Shown: positions 6,222 to 14,136 of the stretch, piece after piece | How the letters are laid out: each line of letters begins with the position of its first letter | Numbering within the stretch: the first letter of the stretch is position 1 | The notes under the pieces: model-generated | Seen by the model: the letters and a program-made list of their open reading frames with translations, nothing else | What the model was told of the DNA's origin: nothing | Databases searched by the model: none | Program-made: the position numbers and the translations under genes | DNA from: Clostridiales bacterium | Lineage (GTDB): Bacteria > Bacillota > Clostridia > Lachnospirales > Anaerotignaceae | Direction of reading: 5' to 3' | Assembly (NCBI GenBank): GCA_019423725.1 | Contig: JAHZAW010000006.1 | Span: 7,356 to 28,176 of the forward strand | DNA length: 20,821 nt

Positions 6222-6375
6222 AAACTATTGATTTTTTGACAGTAATGATTTATATTACCTTAATAAATCATCATTAAATTTCTATCCATAAGATACAGAA
6301 ATTTACCTAACAAGCAAAATTTATATTATCATATTTCCATATAAAAATCAATAAAAAATTGAAAGAGTGATACCA

Positions 6376-6894
6376 GTGAAAAAAGATGAAAAATACATGC
6401 ATTTGACCCGCACATTCGGACCATTATATGATAAAAACTCAGAGATACTTATTCTTGGATCATTTCCTTCAGTGAAGTCCAGAGAAGTGGATTTTTTCTA
6501 CGGACATCCACAAAACCGCTTTTGGAAGGTCATAAGCTCAATTTATAACTGTCCCCTGCCTGAGACCATAGAGGAAAAGAAGGAATTCGCATTAAAGAAC
6601 AAAATAGCACTGTGGGATACCATTGACAGCTGCGATATAATGGGGTCCGATGACAGCAGTATAAAGAATGCCGTTCCAACAGATATAAATCTCATTTTAT
6701 CATCTGCTGACATAAAGGCTGTTTTTTGTAATGGTGCAGTGTCCCATAAGCTTTATATGAAACTCAGCTATCCTAAAACTGGAGTTTCTGCCATAAAACT
6801 TCCGTCCACAAGTCCGGCAAACGCTGCATATTCCCTTGATAAACTTATAACCATATGGTCAGAAGAAATCAAAAAATATGTTGATATTAAATGA
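6376..6894 (+). CDS. DNA-deoxyinosine / uracil-DNA glycosylase superfamily protein
   Basis: The 172-residue product belongs to the uracil-DNA glycosylase superfamily, closest in motifs to the hypoxanthine-DNA glycosylase group (family 6). It should cut damaged bases such as hypoxanthine from DNA in the first step of base excision repair. The phosphate and base-binding motif is LILGSFPSVKSR, followed by FFYGHPQNRFWKV, in which the Asn is the likely catalytic residue, and the C-terminal loop LPSTSPAN that grips DNA. The GTG at 6376 is preferred because GAAAGAG lies eight bases before it; GTG at 6367 is also possible. It stands alone between a tRNA and a terminator. The exact lesion specificity cannot be read from sequence alone. 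Confidence 0.82.
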   Translation: MKKDEKYMHLTRTFGPLYDKNSEILILGSFPSVKSREVDFFYGHPQNRFWKVISSIYNCPLPETIEEKKEFALKNKIALWDTIDSCDIMGSDDSSIKNAVPTDINLILSSADIKAVFCNGAVSHKLYMKLSYPKTGVSAIKLPSTSPANAAYSLDKLITIWSEEIKKYVDIK

Positions 6895-6900
6895 AATGAT

Positions 6901-6947
6901 ATGGCGGCTCATAAATAAATAGGAGCCGCCATTAAATATTTTTATTA
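6901..6947 (+). terminator. Rho-independent terminator after the glycosylase gene
   Basis: ATGGCGGCTC and GAGCCGCCAT form a perfect 10-bp stem with a 12-base loop (6901-6932), followed by the T-rich tail TAAATATTTTTATTA. It also lies directly beyond the stop of spoIIIAH on the other strand, where the T tract is weaker. Confidence 0.75.
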
Positions 6948-7619
6948 TCACTTCGATGTACTGCTCGATGTGCTGCTTTTAAGGGGACTTATCCTTACCT
7001 GGCTCTCGCTCATTCCAGTTTTTCTTGTTACAATATCCATGATCTGGGCAAGTTCAGTATCGGAAAGCTCACTTTTATTTACTACAACATCAACTGTGTC
7101 ATCGTCTATCCTTACATATGCCTCACTGAAGCCCTTAGACTCTATCATGGCTTCAGCAGCTGTTTCCTTTTCTATCCTCTGCTGTATCTCTAAAAGATTG
7201 TCAGCGCATTCCTGCTTTTTTGCTTCATCTACATTTGAATTATTTATCATTTCCGTAAGCATATCTTTCTGGCTTGCTCTGGACTGTTCTCTTTCAAGCT
7301 TTGCCTGTACAAAATATGTATCCGGTGTGGCACTTACATATACAGCTGCACCTGTATCATCATATACCTGAGCTGTTTCACCGTCTTCTGATGGATTTTC
7401 TCCAAGGGCAACTTCCAGCCCGTCACTGTCCTCATCATCGGCAAGGGTGGAAATGGAGCCGTCATCATTAAGAAGAGCTTCATAACTAGTTGGGTCATTC
7501 AGATCTACACTGGCTATATCTCCCGATGACTTACTTTCAGTAAAATTAAGATACCCGGCGGCTGCTATCATAACAGCCAGCGCCGTAACTACAACCTGAT
7601 TTCTCTTAACAGCAAACAT
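6948..7619 (-). CDS. spoIIIAH: Stage III sporulation protein SpoIIIAH
   Basis: SpoIIIAH is the mother-cell partner that reaches across the intermembrane space to SpoIIQ of the forespore and forms a ring related to the YscJ/FliF rings of secretion systems. The 223-residue product has one N-terminal membrane helix (residues about 8-26), a long acidic linker, a helical region (KLEREQSRASQKDMLTEMINNS) and the C-terminal ring-building domain with EAYVRIDDDTVDVVVNKSELSDTELAQIMDIV. The start is supported by GGGAGG eight bases before the ATG. It is last of the eight-gene operon, 17 bp after spoIIIAG. The tail is rich in Ser and Thr. Confidence 0.93.
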   Translation of the reverse strand: MFAVKRNQVVVTALAVMIAAAGYLNFTESKSSGDIASVDLNDPTSYEALLNDDGSISTLADDEDSDGLEVALGENPSEDGETAQVYDDTGAAVYVSATPDTYFVQAKLEREQSRASQKDMLTEMINNSNVDEAKKQECADNLLEIQQRIEKETAAEAMIESKGFSEAYVRIDDDTVDVVVNKSELSDTELAQIMDIVTRKTGMSESQVRISPLKSSTSSSTSK

Positions 7620-7636
7620 ATTAGAAACCTCCCGCT

Positions 7637-8200
7637 TTATCCCATTTTAAATACTTCGACCTTATTGGCCGGTACATCAAACAGAGCCTGTGCAGCTCTT
7701 ATCAACGCATCTTTTACAATTACATCGTCACCACCCTCCGCTACGATAACAATGCCTGATATTTCCGCTGTCATCTCTTTTATCACTACCGGCGACGTGC
7801 TTCCGTCACCGTTATTTACAGTTACGACTGTGTTTTCCTCAGTTTCAGAATTAATGCCCCTCATATCACCCTGGGATGCACTTTCATCTGTCTGGGAAGA
7901 ACTCTTTTTGTTTTCCTGTGCATAAACAGATTCACCTGAATCGTTCAAAGTTATCATGACTTCCACATTTCCAGCTCCTGACACCTTAGACAAAAGCGCC
8001 TCTGTTTTGTCTTCAAGGCTGGATATATAGCTGTTGCCTGCCTCTGACGGCTGTTCAACTGCTTCTTCCTTATCCGCTTTAGTGCCAGAACCAGTGAGCA
8101 TATCCCCGGCCAGTATTAACAGTACTCCAAATAATACCGCCGTAAGGACACTTTTCATAAGATTTCCCTTTTTATCAGCAAGCAGCTTTTTAAGTTCCAC
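7637..8200 (-). CDS. spoIIIAG: Stage III sporulation protein SpoIIIAG
   Basis: SpoIIIAG forms a large ring in the mother-cell outer-forespore membrane as part of the SpoIIIA-SpoIIQ channel. The product has one membrane helix near the N-terminus (SVLTAVLFGVLLILAGDMLTG) and an extracytoplasmic part with SSLEDKTEALLSKVSGAGNVEVMITLND, then EENTVVTVNNGDGSTSPVVIKEMTAEISGIVIVAEGGDD and DALIRAAQALFDVPANKVEVFKM, the ring-building fold of the family. I take the GTG at 8198-8200 (protein MELKKLL..., 187 residues) because GGGGA lies ten bases upstream; the GTG at 8209 sits too near that site. It is 24 bp from the end of spoIIIAF. Confidence 0.93.
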   Translation of the reverse strand: MELKKLLADKKGNLMKSVLTAVLFGVLLILAGDMLTGSGTKADKEEAVEQPSEAGNSYISSLEDKTEALLSKVSGAGNVEVMITLNDSGESVYAQENKKSSSQTDESASQGDMRGINSETEENTVVTVNNGDGSTSPVVIKEMTAEISGIVIVAEGGDDVIVKDALIRAAQALFDVPANKVEVFKMG

Positions 8201-8224
8201 GCAAACCACTTCCCCATTAGTATT

Positions 8225-8593
8225 TTAATTAAATGGAGATACTCTCTCCACTTTTATTCCTAAACCATCGTTATTTTCATCTATATCATCCACTTTATCA
8301 CCATTCATCTCATCATACAGTATATTTGTTATCCTGCTTTTGATGTCATAGGTTTCCTCTGTATCTACACTGCCATAGTTATCAACGCTTAAAGCAGGAA
8401 TTGAAATGTCCTGTTGAGTGATTAAGCCCATCAATGAAAATATTTTTCCTCCCACAGCGAAAATCATTGCTATGCCAATGGCGACTAATACATATTTCTT
8501 TATTTTCGCGTCTGGTACAGTCATCTCGGCAAGTACCGCCAAAAGCATAATCAACGCTATATTTTTTATATATGCTCCTATTACCTCAAACAT
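8225..8593 (-). CDS. spoIIIAF: Stage III sporulation protein SpoIIIAF
   Basis: A 122-residue membrane protein with two N-terminal transmembrane helices (IGAYIKNIALIMLLAVLAEM and YVLVAIGIAMIFAVGGKIFSL) and a soluble C-terminal part, here shorter than in Bacillus and ending in ERVSPFN. It belongs to the SpoIIIA channel made in the mother cell. The ATG is preceded by GGGGAATAGGT. The gene follows spoIIIAE by 23 bp. Identity rests on topology, the motif MTVPDAKIKKYVLVAIGI and its fixed place in the operon. Confidence 0.9.
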   Translation of the reverse strand: MFEVIGAYIKNIALIMLLAVLAEMTVPDAKIKKYVLVAIGIAMIFAVGGKIFSLMGLITQQDISIPALSVDNYGSVDTEETYDIKSRITNILYDEMNGDKVDDIDENNDGLGIKVERVSPFN

Positions 8594-8616
8594 ACCTATT
8601 CCCCTTCATATGTGTT

Positions 8617-9789
8617 CTATACCGCAAGCATAAGAGCTGTGACAGTTATGAACATTATCTCTGCGGTAAATACAACACCCGTAAGAACGGCTGTATAATC
8701 AGCGGCCTTTGATATGCACTTTACTATCCTCTTTGAGGCCACCGGCTCAGTTACAGCCGCCGTAAGCTTATATATTATCATTATGGCTGCCAGTCTTATG
8801 ACCGGTGCTATGCTTGCCAAAACTATGAAAACCATAACAGCCGCCGTTACGGAATTTCCTATGGATGAAACAAGTCCAGCCGCTGTTTCCGCCGCTGATG
8901 CCATAAGTCCGCCTACCACAGGTACAGCACTAGCCGCTGTTTTAATGGATTTTCCGGCAATGACAGCCACATCCGGTGTACCTATTTTTATGAGGGACAT
9001 AATAAAAACAAATGCTCCGGCACATATCCTTACTCCCCATTTACATAAGGTGCTCATTAGATCAGCCAGTTCCAGAAGCATATCCCTTTCAGACATACTG
9101 TTTATAAATGTAATAAGTGCTGATAAAAGAATCGCCGGAACCACAAATTTTTTAACGGCAAAGTTTATAAATGCTGCAGCTGCATACAATACTGGAACAG
9201 CCGCTGACATTTCAGCAGCCCTTCCATTGGCTGTCATGATAAGCATATATAATGGCTGAAGGGTGGTCGATATACCGCTTATGGTATCCACTGCATCTGT
9301 GGCTGCCTGTGCCGCATATGAAAAAGACTGCATTACTGTCACGATTATGACAGCTGTACAAATATACTGCCCGAGTTTGCTTACCCCGTCAGATGAAAAC
9401 GATGAAGCAAGTGTTTCAAGCATAGCCGATAAAAGCACAAGGATAACTATCCTTTTCATTATGTAAATGACATCAGCAGCCTGTCCCGCTATGAGTCCCA
9501 AAATCTTTTCTAAAATATCCGAAAGACTGAACTCATATTCACCGGAAAGCATATCCACCACTGTGTCCTTCAGGCTGAAATCATCTATGCCATTTTCTCT
9601 GCCTATATTTTTCAGGCCGCTGTCTGCCTCATCTATGCCATACATATCCACCGCCTCTTCGATGGTAAGTCCTGTCATTTCAGTGGAACTGCCTATTGTC
9701 TGCCCTGGCTGTTCCTCCTCGGCGTATACCATATGCGGAAATAGCATAAAACATATCATTACGGCCGTTATAACGGCTTTTTTTATCAT
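8617..9789 (-). CDS. spoIIIAE: Stage III sporulation protein SpoIIIAE
   Basis: The largest SpoIIIA membrane protein, 390 residues, with an N-terminal signal-like segment (AVITAVMICFMLFPHMVYA), an acidic extracytoplasmic region with GLTIEEAVDMYGIDEADSGL, and then about seven or eight hydrophobic helices. It is thought to act with SpoIIIAD and AC as the export-gate-like core of the channel. Highly conserved stretches visible here are KFVVPAILLSALITFINSMSERD and GGLMASAAETAAGLVSSIGNSVTAA. The start is ATG 9787-9789 with AGGTGG five bases upstream; a GTG at 9798 would overlap that site. Confidence 0.95.
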   Translation of the reverse strand: MIKKAVITAVMICFMLFPHMVYAEEEQPGQTIGSSTEMTGLTIEEAVDMYGIDEADSGLKNIGRENGIDDFSLKDTVVDMLSGEYEFSLSDILEKILGLIAGQAADVIYIMKRIVILVLLSAMLETLASSFSSDGVSKLGQYICTAVIIVTVMQSFSYAAQAATDAVDTISGISTTLQPLYMLIMTANGRAAEMSAAVPVLYAAAAFINFAVKKFVVPAILLSALITFINSMSERDMLLELADLMSTLCKWGVRICAGAFVFIMSLIKIGTPDVAVIAGKSIKTAASAVPVVGGLMASAAETAAGLVSSIGNSVTAAVMVFIVLASIAPVIRLAAIMIIYKLTAAVTEPVASKRIVKCISKAADYTAVLTGVVFTAEIMFITVTALMLAV

Positions 9790-9799
9790 TTGGACCACC

Positions 9800-10189
9800 T
9801 CATATCGTAAGGTTTGTTATGAGACTGAACAGGTTTTCAATTATTGGCAATGACGCTGCAAGTATAAGTATCCTTCCCGCCAGCTCAATTTTTGAACCTA
9901 TGGCTTTTTCTCCGGCATCGGCACAAAACTGCACCGCAAATTCACATATATATGAAATTATTATCACCTTTACGATGATAGATACATATTCCCCGCTTAT
10001 GCCCGCAGCCACCACCATTGCCGCAAACAGATCCCTTATCCTGCCTATGCTGTCCAGCAAAAGACCGATTATTACTATGCCGCTTCCTATACCTATAAAA
10101 AGCGCAAATTCCTTTTTGTATTCCTTTACAGTCACCGCAAGGACCGCACCGATTATCCCAGCAGCGGCTATCTTTATAATAATATCCAC
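9800..10189 (-). CDS. spoIIIAD: Stage III sporulation protein SpoIIIAD
   Basis: A 129-residue polytopic membrane protein with four hydrophobic segments (IIKIAAAGIIGAVLAVTV, FALFIGIGSGIVIIGLLL, YVSIIVKVIIISYICEFAVQFC, LAGRILILAASLPIIENLFSLI). The segment VKVIIISYICEFAVQFCADAGEKAIGSKIELAGR is the family hallmark. It starts with GTG at 10189 and lies 19 bp after spoIIIAC and 10 bp before the spoIIIAE start. It is part of the mother-cell membrane core of the SpoIIIA-SpoIIQ complex. Confidence 0.94.
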   Translation of the reverse strand: MDIIIKIAAAGIIGAVLAVTVKEYKKEFALFIGIGSGIVIIGLLLDSIGRIRDLFAAMVVAAGISGEYVSIIVKVIIISYICEFAVQFCADAGEKAIGSKIELAGRILILAASLPIIENLFSLITNLTI

Positions 10190-10208
10190 CGTCTATCCCA
10201 CCCCGGCG

Positions 10209-10403
10209 TCAAAAGTAAAACATCGTCTGTATAGTATTGAATAACTCGTTTATGTACCCTATCACCCAGTAAAGCACGACTATAAGTCCGGCAAGGGTCG
10301 TAAGCATAGCCTGGTCATCCCTTCCAGCCCTGGCAAGCACCTGATTTAGCACAGCTATAAGTATGCCGACTGCGGCGATCCTGAAAACAATATTAATATC
10401 CAT
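10209..10403 (-). CDS. spoIIIAC: Stage III sporulation protein SpoIIIAC
   Basis: A 64-residue protein with two transmembrane helices (IVFRIAAVGILIAVLNQVLARAG and AMLTTLAGLIVVLYWVIGYI), the usual size and shape of SpoIIIAC. The loop AGRDDQAMLTTLAG is typical. The ATG at 10403 has AAGGGG eight bases upstream. It precedes spoIIIAD by 19 bp. Confidence 0.93.
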   Translation of the reverse strand: MDINIVFRIAAVGILIAVLNQVLARAGRDDQAMLTTLAGLIVVLYWVIGYINELFNTIQTMFYF

Positions 10404-10417
10404 GCGCTATCCCCTTC

Positions 10418-10939
10418 TTAAAAAAACACGACAACTATCAGTATCCCGCATAAAACTCCGGCACTTCTGAATAGTCTCCCGTCTTTTGAGTATTTTTTCA
10501 TGAGCTCGTCTGATTTCATATCTATATATTCAACGGCCATATCTATATTTGCCAGCTGGCACTTTCTGTCGTTTCCTCCCAGGTTATGGCCAAAGGCAGT
10601 AAACGCCTCCATATCATTTTTTCTGAAAAATGTACGGCTTTTTCTATCCTTTAGGGTCCTTTCCCAGGCTTCTGAGGCCGATGAAACTTTCCTGGATTTC
10701 AGAAGCCTTCCCGAGTCCTCAAAGATCTCAGACACCGCTCCCTCAAGTCTTTCACTTATGTCTATGAGCGCCTCATAAAGCGGCCTTGATGAATAATCTA
10801 TCTCACTTTTTAAAAGCATAAGCCCCCTTTTCATCTCCCGAAGCTCGTCCGCCCTGAATTTATCCCTGGATGCTAAAAACATACCAGCGGCTGTACAGGA
10901 AAGGAATACTATTATCGAACCTATAAGCTTCACTGCCAT
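10418..10939 (-). CDS. spoIIIAB: Stage III sporulation protein SpoIIIAB
   Basis: SpoIIIAB resembles type II secretion F-like proteins and sits in the mother-cell membrane beside the SpoIIIAA ATPase. The 173-residue product has a membrane helix at each end (LIGSIIVFLSCTAAGMFLAS and RSAGVLCGILIVVVFF) and a helical cytoplasmic middle with ELREMKRGLMLLKSEIDYSSRPLYEAL and AFTAFGHNLGGNDRKCQLANIDMA. Its first 10 bases overlap the end of spoIIIAA, and GGGGGTG sits just before its ATG, so the two are coupled in translation. Confidence 0.93.
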   Translation of the reverse strand: MAVKLIGSIIVFLSCTAAGMFLASRDKFRADELREMKRGLMLLKSEIDYSSRPLYEALIDISERLEGAVSEIFEDSGRLLKSRKVSSASEAWERTLKDRKSRTFFRKNDMEAFTAFGHNLGGNDRKCQLANIDMAVEYIDMKSDELMKKYSKDGRLFRSAGVLCGILIVVVFF

Positions 10940-11835
10940 AAAAGTTCACCCCCTCTGCCATATACTGCCCTTATATTTCCCGGACAGTTCCTCCCTTCAA
11001 GAAATACATATCTGTCAAATATATCTGTATCTACGAATCTCTTTTTTATGCTTTCGATATCGTTTCCATGGGCTGTACATATGACATATGAGCCGCAGAG
11101 CCCAGCCTGCCTTATGGCCCTTATGTCATCTTCACTGCCTATCTCATCGGCAGCTACTATATCAGGTGACATGGTCCTTATAAGCATGGAAAGTCCTTCA
11201 GCCTTTGGGCAGCAGTCTAAAACATCTGTCCTTTCTCCCACATCCAGCTGAGGTATGCCCATATAACAGGCGGCGATTTCTCCCCTCTCGTCTGATATGC
11301 CAACGGTATATCCGCTGTCACTCAGTATCCTTAAAATATCCCTGAGCATGGTCGTCTTTCCTCCGCATACTGGAGAGACAATAAGGGTATTTTTTAACCC
11401 GTCTGAAAACAGCCTTTTTACGAGCTCTTTGGCACAGCCCTTCCTTTCTGATGCTATCCTAAGAGAAATAGATGAGATATTTTTTATGGTAGTTATCCCT
11501 TCCTTTCCTATGACAGCACTTCCGGCAACAGCAGCCCTGTGTCCTCCGGGAACGGTTATGAATCCCTCTTTCAGCTGGCTTGTGAAGGCGTAAAGTGAAT
11601 AGTCGCTTATCATATTTATGATCTCATCGATATCTGACTTTTCTGCTCTCAATGCCTTTTTAAACTCAGTGGTCATTTTCCCTGCACTATCCATGTACAG
11701 CTCTTTTCCGCCGCTTCTGAGTATCAATGCCCTTCCTGTCCTTATCCTTATTTCATTTATGTTTTTCCAGTCTACCCTTTGGAGAAGCTCCCTCAGTCTT
11801 TCCCCAAAACAGTTGAGTACATCTTCCTTTATCAT
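10930..11835 (-). CDS. spoIIIAA: Stage III sporulation protein SpoIIIAA, ATPase
   Basis: SpoIIIAA is the only ATPase of the SpoIIIA complex and is related to type II/IV secretion ATPases. The 301-residue product has an N-terminal helical region (EIRIRTGRALILR, then DIDEIINMISDYSLYAF), the motif VPGGHRAAVAG, a P-loop at residues 154-161 (SPVCGGKT), and VGISDERGEIAAC, LSMLIRTMSPDIVAADEIG (Walker B region) and VICTAHG. The first P-loop residue is Ser, as in other clostridial members. GGAGG lies eight bases before the ATG. It is first of the eight-gene operon and divergent from the aromatic operon. Transcription by the mother-cell factor sigma-E is known for the family; I could not find a convincing sigma-E promoter by eye. 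Confidence 0.95.
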   Translation of the reverse strand: MIKEDVLNCFGERLRELLQRVDWKNINEIRIRTGRALILRSGGKELYMDSAGKMTTEFKKALRAEKSDIDEIINMISDYSLYAFTSQLKEGFITVPGGHRAAVAGSAVIGKEGITTIKNISSISLRIASERKGCAKELVKRLFSDGLKNTLIVSPVCGGKTTMLRDILRILSDSGYTVGISDERGEIAACYMGIPQLDVGERTDVLDCCPKAEGLSMLIRTMSPDIVAADEIGSEDDIRAIRQAGLCGSYVICTAHGNDIESIKKRFVDTDIFDRYVFLEGRNCPGNIRAVYGRGGELLWQ

Positions 11836-11952
11836 GGCTTATCCTCCGTTCTAAATTAATAGTATTTATGTTTCTGCGGTTTAATTACCTAAATGCTTGT
11901 TTTTAAAATGACATTTTTCTCACTTTAACGCTTTGCATCTCGAAAATAATTG

Positions 11953-11981
11953 TTGATTTTATTCCTTAATTGAGCTATCAT
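11953..11981 (+). promoter_or_regulatory. Candidate promoter of the aromatic biosynthesis operon
   Basis: TTGATT (11953-11958) and TATCAT (11976-11981) are 17 bp apart. The start of transcription would lie about 33 bp before the TTG start codon, too short for a T-box or riboswitch. No other leader structure is seen. Confidence 0.4.
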
Positions 11982-12021
11982 AATACTTAATTTAATATAT
12001 TCGGAAATGGAGGAGAAAACA

Positions 12022-13035
12022 TTGATCATAGTAATGAAACCGAAATTTTCTGAGGAAAACCTCAGGAATGTAATAAATACCATAGAGGGACTTGGGCTTA
12101 CGGCTCATCTTTCAAGGGGTGAAAACACCACCCTTGTAGGTGTAGTCGGAGACAAGATGAAACTCATCGAGAAAAATCCTGAGCTTCTTCCCGATGTCGA
12201 CAGGGTAATACAGGTCAGTGAGACCTATAAGCTCGCCAACAAAAAGTTTAAGACCGAACCCACAGTTATAGATGTGGATGGTGTAAAGATAGGTGGAGAT
12301 AATTTTGTGATAATGGCAGGTCCCTGCGCTGTTGAAAGCCATGACCAGCTTATGGAAACAGCCATTGCCGCAAAAAACGGCGGTGCCCAGATATTAAGGG
12401 GCGGAGCATATAAACCCCGTACTTCTCCCTACTCATTCCAGGGTCTTGAGGTGGAAGGCCTTAAATATATGGCAGAAGCAAGAGAAGCTACAGGCCTTAA
12501 GATAATCACTGAAGTAACAAGCGAACATGCCCTTGAGGCAGCTGTAAACTATGTGGATATAATCCAGATAGGCGCAAGGAATATGCAGAACTTTGAGCTC
12601 CTTAAGGAAGCTGGAAAGATAAATAAGCCTGTAATGCTCAAAAGAGGTCTTGCAGCTACCATAGATGAGTGGCTCAACGCTGCTGAATATATAATGAGTG
12701 AAGGAAATGAAGATGTTATACTTTGTGAAAGAGGTATAAGGACATTTGAGACCAGCACAAGAAACACCCTTGATATAAGTGCTGTTCCCGTAATAAAGAG
12801 CAAATCACACCTTCCTATAATCGTAGACCCCAGCCACGCTTCCGGCGTAAGGGCTTATATCGAGCCCCTGAGCAAGGCCGCTGTGGCTGTTGGAGCCGAC
12901 GGACTTATGATAGAAGTTCATCCCTGCCCTGAAAAAGCACTTTCTGACGGTGCACAGAGCCTTAATCCTGATGACTTCAAGAAACTTACGGCTGATCTTC
13001 GTCCGTTCATATCTCTTGTTGGGAGGAAATTCTAA
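12022..13035 (+). CDS. aroF: 3-deoxy-7-phosphoheptulonate (DAHP) synthase, AroF I-beta type
   Basis: The enzyme joins phosphoenolpyruvate and erythrose 4-phosphate, the first step of the shikimate pathway. The 337-residue product has an N-terminal ferredoxin-like regulatory domain (residues 1-70) typical of the small I-beta class, then the TIM-barrel with GPCAVES, RGGAYKPRTSPYSFQG, IQIGARNMQNFELL, KPVMLKRGL, CERGIRTFE and DPSHASG. I choose TTG at 12022 because the family begins MIIVMKP and GGAGGAG lies six bases upstream; the ATG at 12007 would put that site inside the gene. It is first of an operon with tyrA and aroA, and its stop overlaps the tyrA start. The N-terminal domain suggests feedback control by an aromatic end product, likely tyrosine or prephenate. 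Confidence 0.95.
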   Translation: MIIVMKPKFSEENLRNVINTIEGLGLTAHLSRGENTTLVGVVGDKMKLIEKNPELLPDVDRVIQVSETYKLANKKFKTEPTVIDVDGVKIGGDNFVIMAGPCAVESHDQLMETAIAAKNGGAQILRGGAYKPRTSPYSFQGLEVEGLKYMAEAREATGLKIITEVTSEHALEAAVNYVDIIQIGARNMQNFELLKEAGKINKPVMLKRGLAATIDEWLNAAEYIMSEGNEDVILCERGIRTFETSTRNTLDISAVPVIKSKSHLPIIVDPSHASGVRAYIEPLSKAAVAVGADGLMIEVHPCPEKALSDGAQSLNPDDFKKLTADLRPFISLVGRKF

Positions 13036-14132
13036 TGTATAAAAAAGCCGGTATTGTAGGTCTTGGGCTCATAGGCGGTTCCCTTTGCAAGGCTCTCAGG
13101 AACAGATACGGTATAGAAAAAATAGTTGCGTCCAACAGAAGTGAGGATGTTTTAAAAGAAGCTCTCTCAGAGGGCTTTATAGATGAGTATTCACTGGAAA
13201 TAAATGATATGTTCAAAGGATGCGATGTAGTATTTATATGTACTCCCGTTGACCTCATATATCATTATGCCTGCCTGCTGGCTCCCATCGTTGGAAATAA
13301 ATGCATCATTTCCGATGTGGGAAGCACAAAGGGGCATATTTATGATGAAATGAAGACTCTTGGCGACTCCATTACATATATAGGCGGACACCCCATGGCA
13401 GGTTCAGAGCGTTTCAGATACAATGCTTCCAAAGAACACTTATTTGAAAACGCTTACTACATCATCACACCGGCAGAGGGCGTTCCCAATGAAAAAACCA
13501 TGGAGTTTAAGGAAATGGTGGAAAAAATAGGAGCCATACCCGTAATTGTATCTCCCTATGAGCACGATTACGCCGTAGCTGCCATAAGCCATGTTCCCCA
13601 TATAATCGCCGCAGCCCTTGTAAATAATGTTAAAAAGCTGGATTCAGAGAAGGAATATATGCACCTTCTGGCTGCTGGAGGATTTAAGGATATAACCAGG
13701 ATAGCCTCATCCAGTGCTGATATGTGGGAGAGCATAATGTTTGAAAATAAGGAGGACATCCTTTCTGTGCTTGATTCCCTTTCGGGTGTCATATCAGATG
13801 TGAAAAAGGCCATCATCGATAATGACAGGAAAGATGTATATGATTATTTTCTGAATGCCCAGCAGTACAGGAACACATTCAACAATGCTACTCCTAAGGC
13901 CTTTGTAAAACGCTATGAAATTGACGTTGATGTGCTCGACCGTCCAGGAAGCATTGCAATAATTGCCGTTCTTTTCTCAAGCAACGGAATAAATATAAAA
14001 AATATGGGTATCGTCAACAGCCGTGAAAACAACAGCGGCGCCCTTACATTTGCCTTTGATTCTGAAGAAGACCGTATGCGCAGTGTGAAACTTCTCAGAG
14101 ATATGAACTACGACGTTACCGTAAAGGAATGA
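13035..14132 (+). CDS. tyrA: Prephenate dehydrogenase with C-terminal ACT domain
   Basis: TyrA oxidises prephenate to 4-hydroxyphenylpyruvate, the branch step to tyrosine. The 365-residue product has an NAD-binding fingerprint GLGLIGG (residues 9-15), GCDVVFICTPV, the substrate motif GGHPMAGSE, and the helical dimer domain with ISHVPHIIAAALVNN and AAGGFKDITRIASSSADMW. The last 70 residues (YEIDVDVLDRPGSIAIIAVLFSSNGINIKNMGIVNSRE) form an ACT domain, which usually binds tyrosine for feedback inhibition. Its ATG overlaps the aroF stop (TAATG) and GGGAGGAA is close upstream, so the genes are coupled. Confidence 0.95.
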   Translation: MYKKAGIVGLGLIGGSLCKALRNRYGIEKIVASNRSEDVLKEALSEGFIDEYSLEINDMFKGCDVVFICTPVDLIYHYACLLAPIVGNKCIISDVGSTKGHIYDEMKTLGDSITYIGGHPMAGSERFRYNASKEHLFENAYYIITPAEGVPNEKTMEFKEMVEKIGAIPVIVSPYEHDYAVAAISHVPHIIAAALVNNVKKLDSEKEYMHLLAAGGFKDITRIASSSADMWESIMFENKEDILSVLDSLSGVISDVKKAIIDNDRKDVYDYFLNAQQYRNTFNNATPKAFVKRYEIDVDVLDRPGSIAIIAVLFSSNGINIKNMGIVNSRENNSGALTFAFDSEEDRMRSVKLLRDMNYDVTVKE

Positions 14133-14136
14133 TAAA

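Noticed and set aside
6244..6272. Inverted repeat TGATTTAT/ATAAATCA upstream of the tRNA
   Set aside because: A/T-only in most positions and common by chance in AT-rich intergenic DNA; no neighbour that it clearly controls.
8714..9259. Long plus-strand frame of 181 codons opposite spoIIIAE
   Set aside because: Antisense shadow of a conserved membrane-protein gene, with no ribosome binding site or homology.
11836..11950. Sigma-E promoter upstream of spoIIIAA
   Set aside because: CATAAATA resembles a sigma-E -10, but no matching -35 lies at 13-15 bp, so I do not annotate it although sigma-E control is expected.
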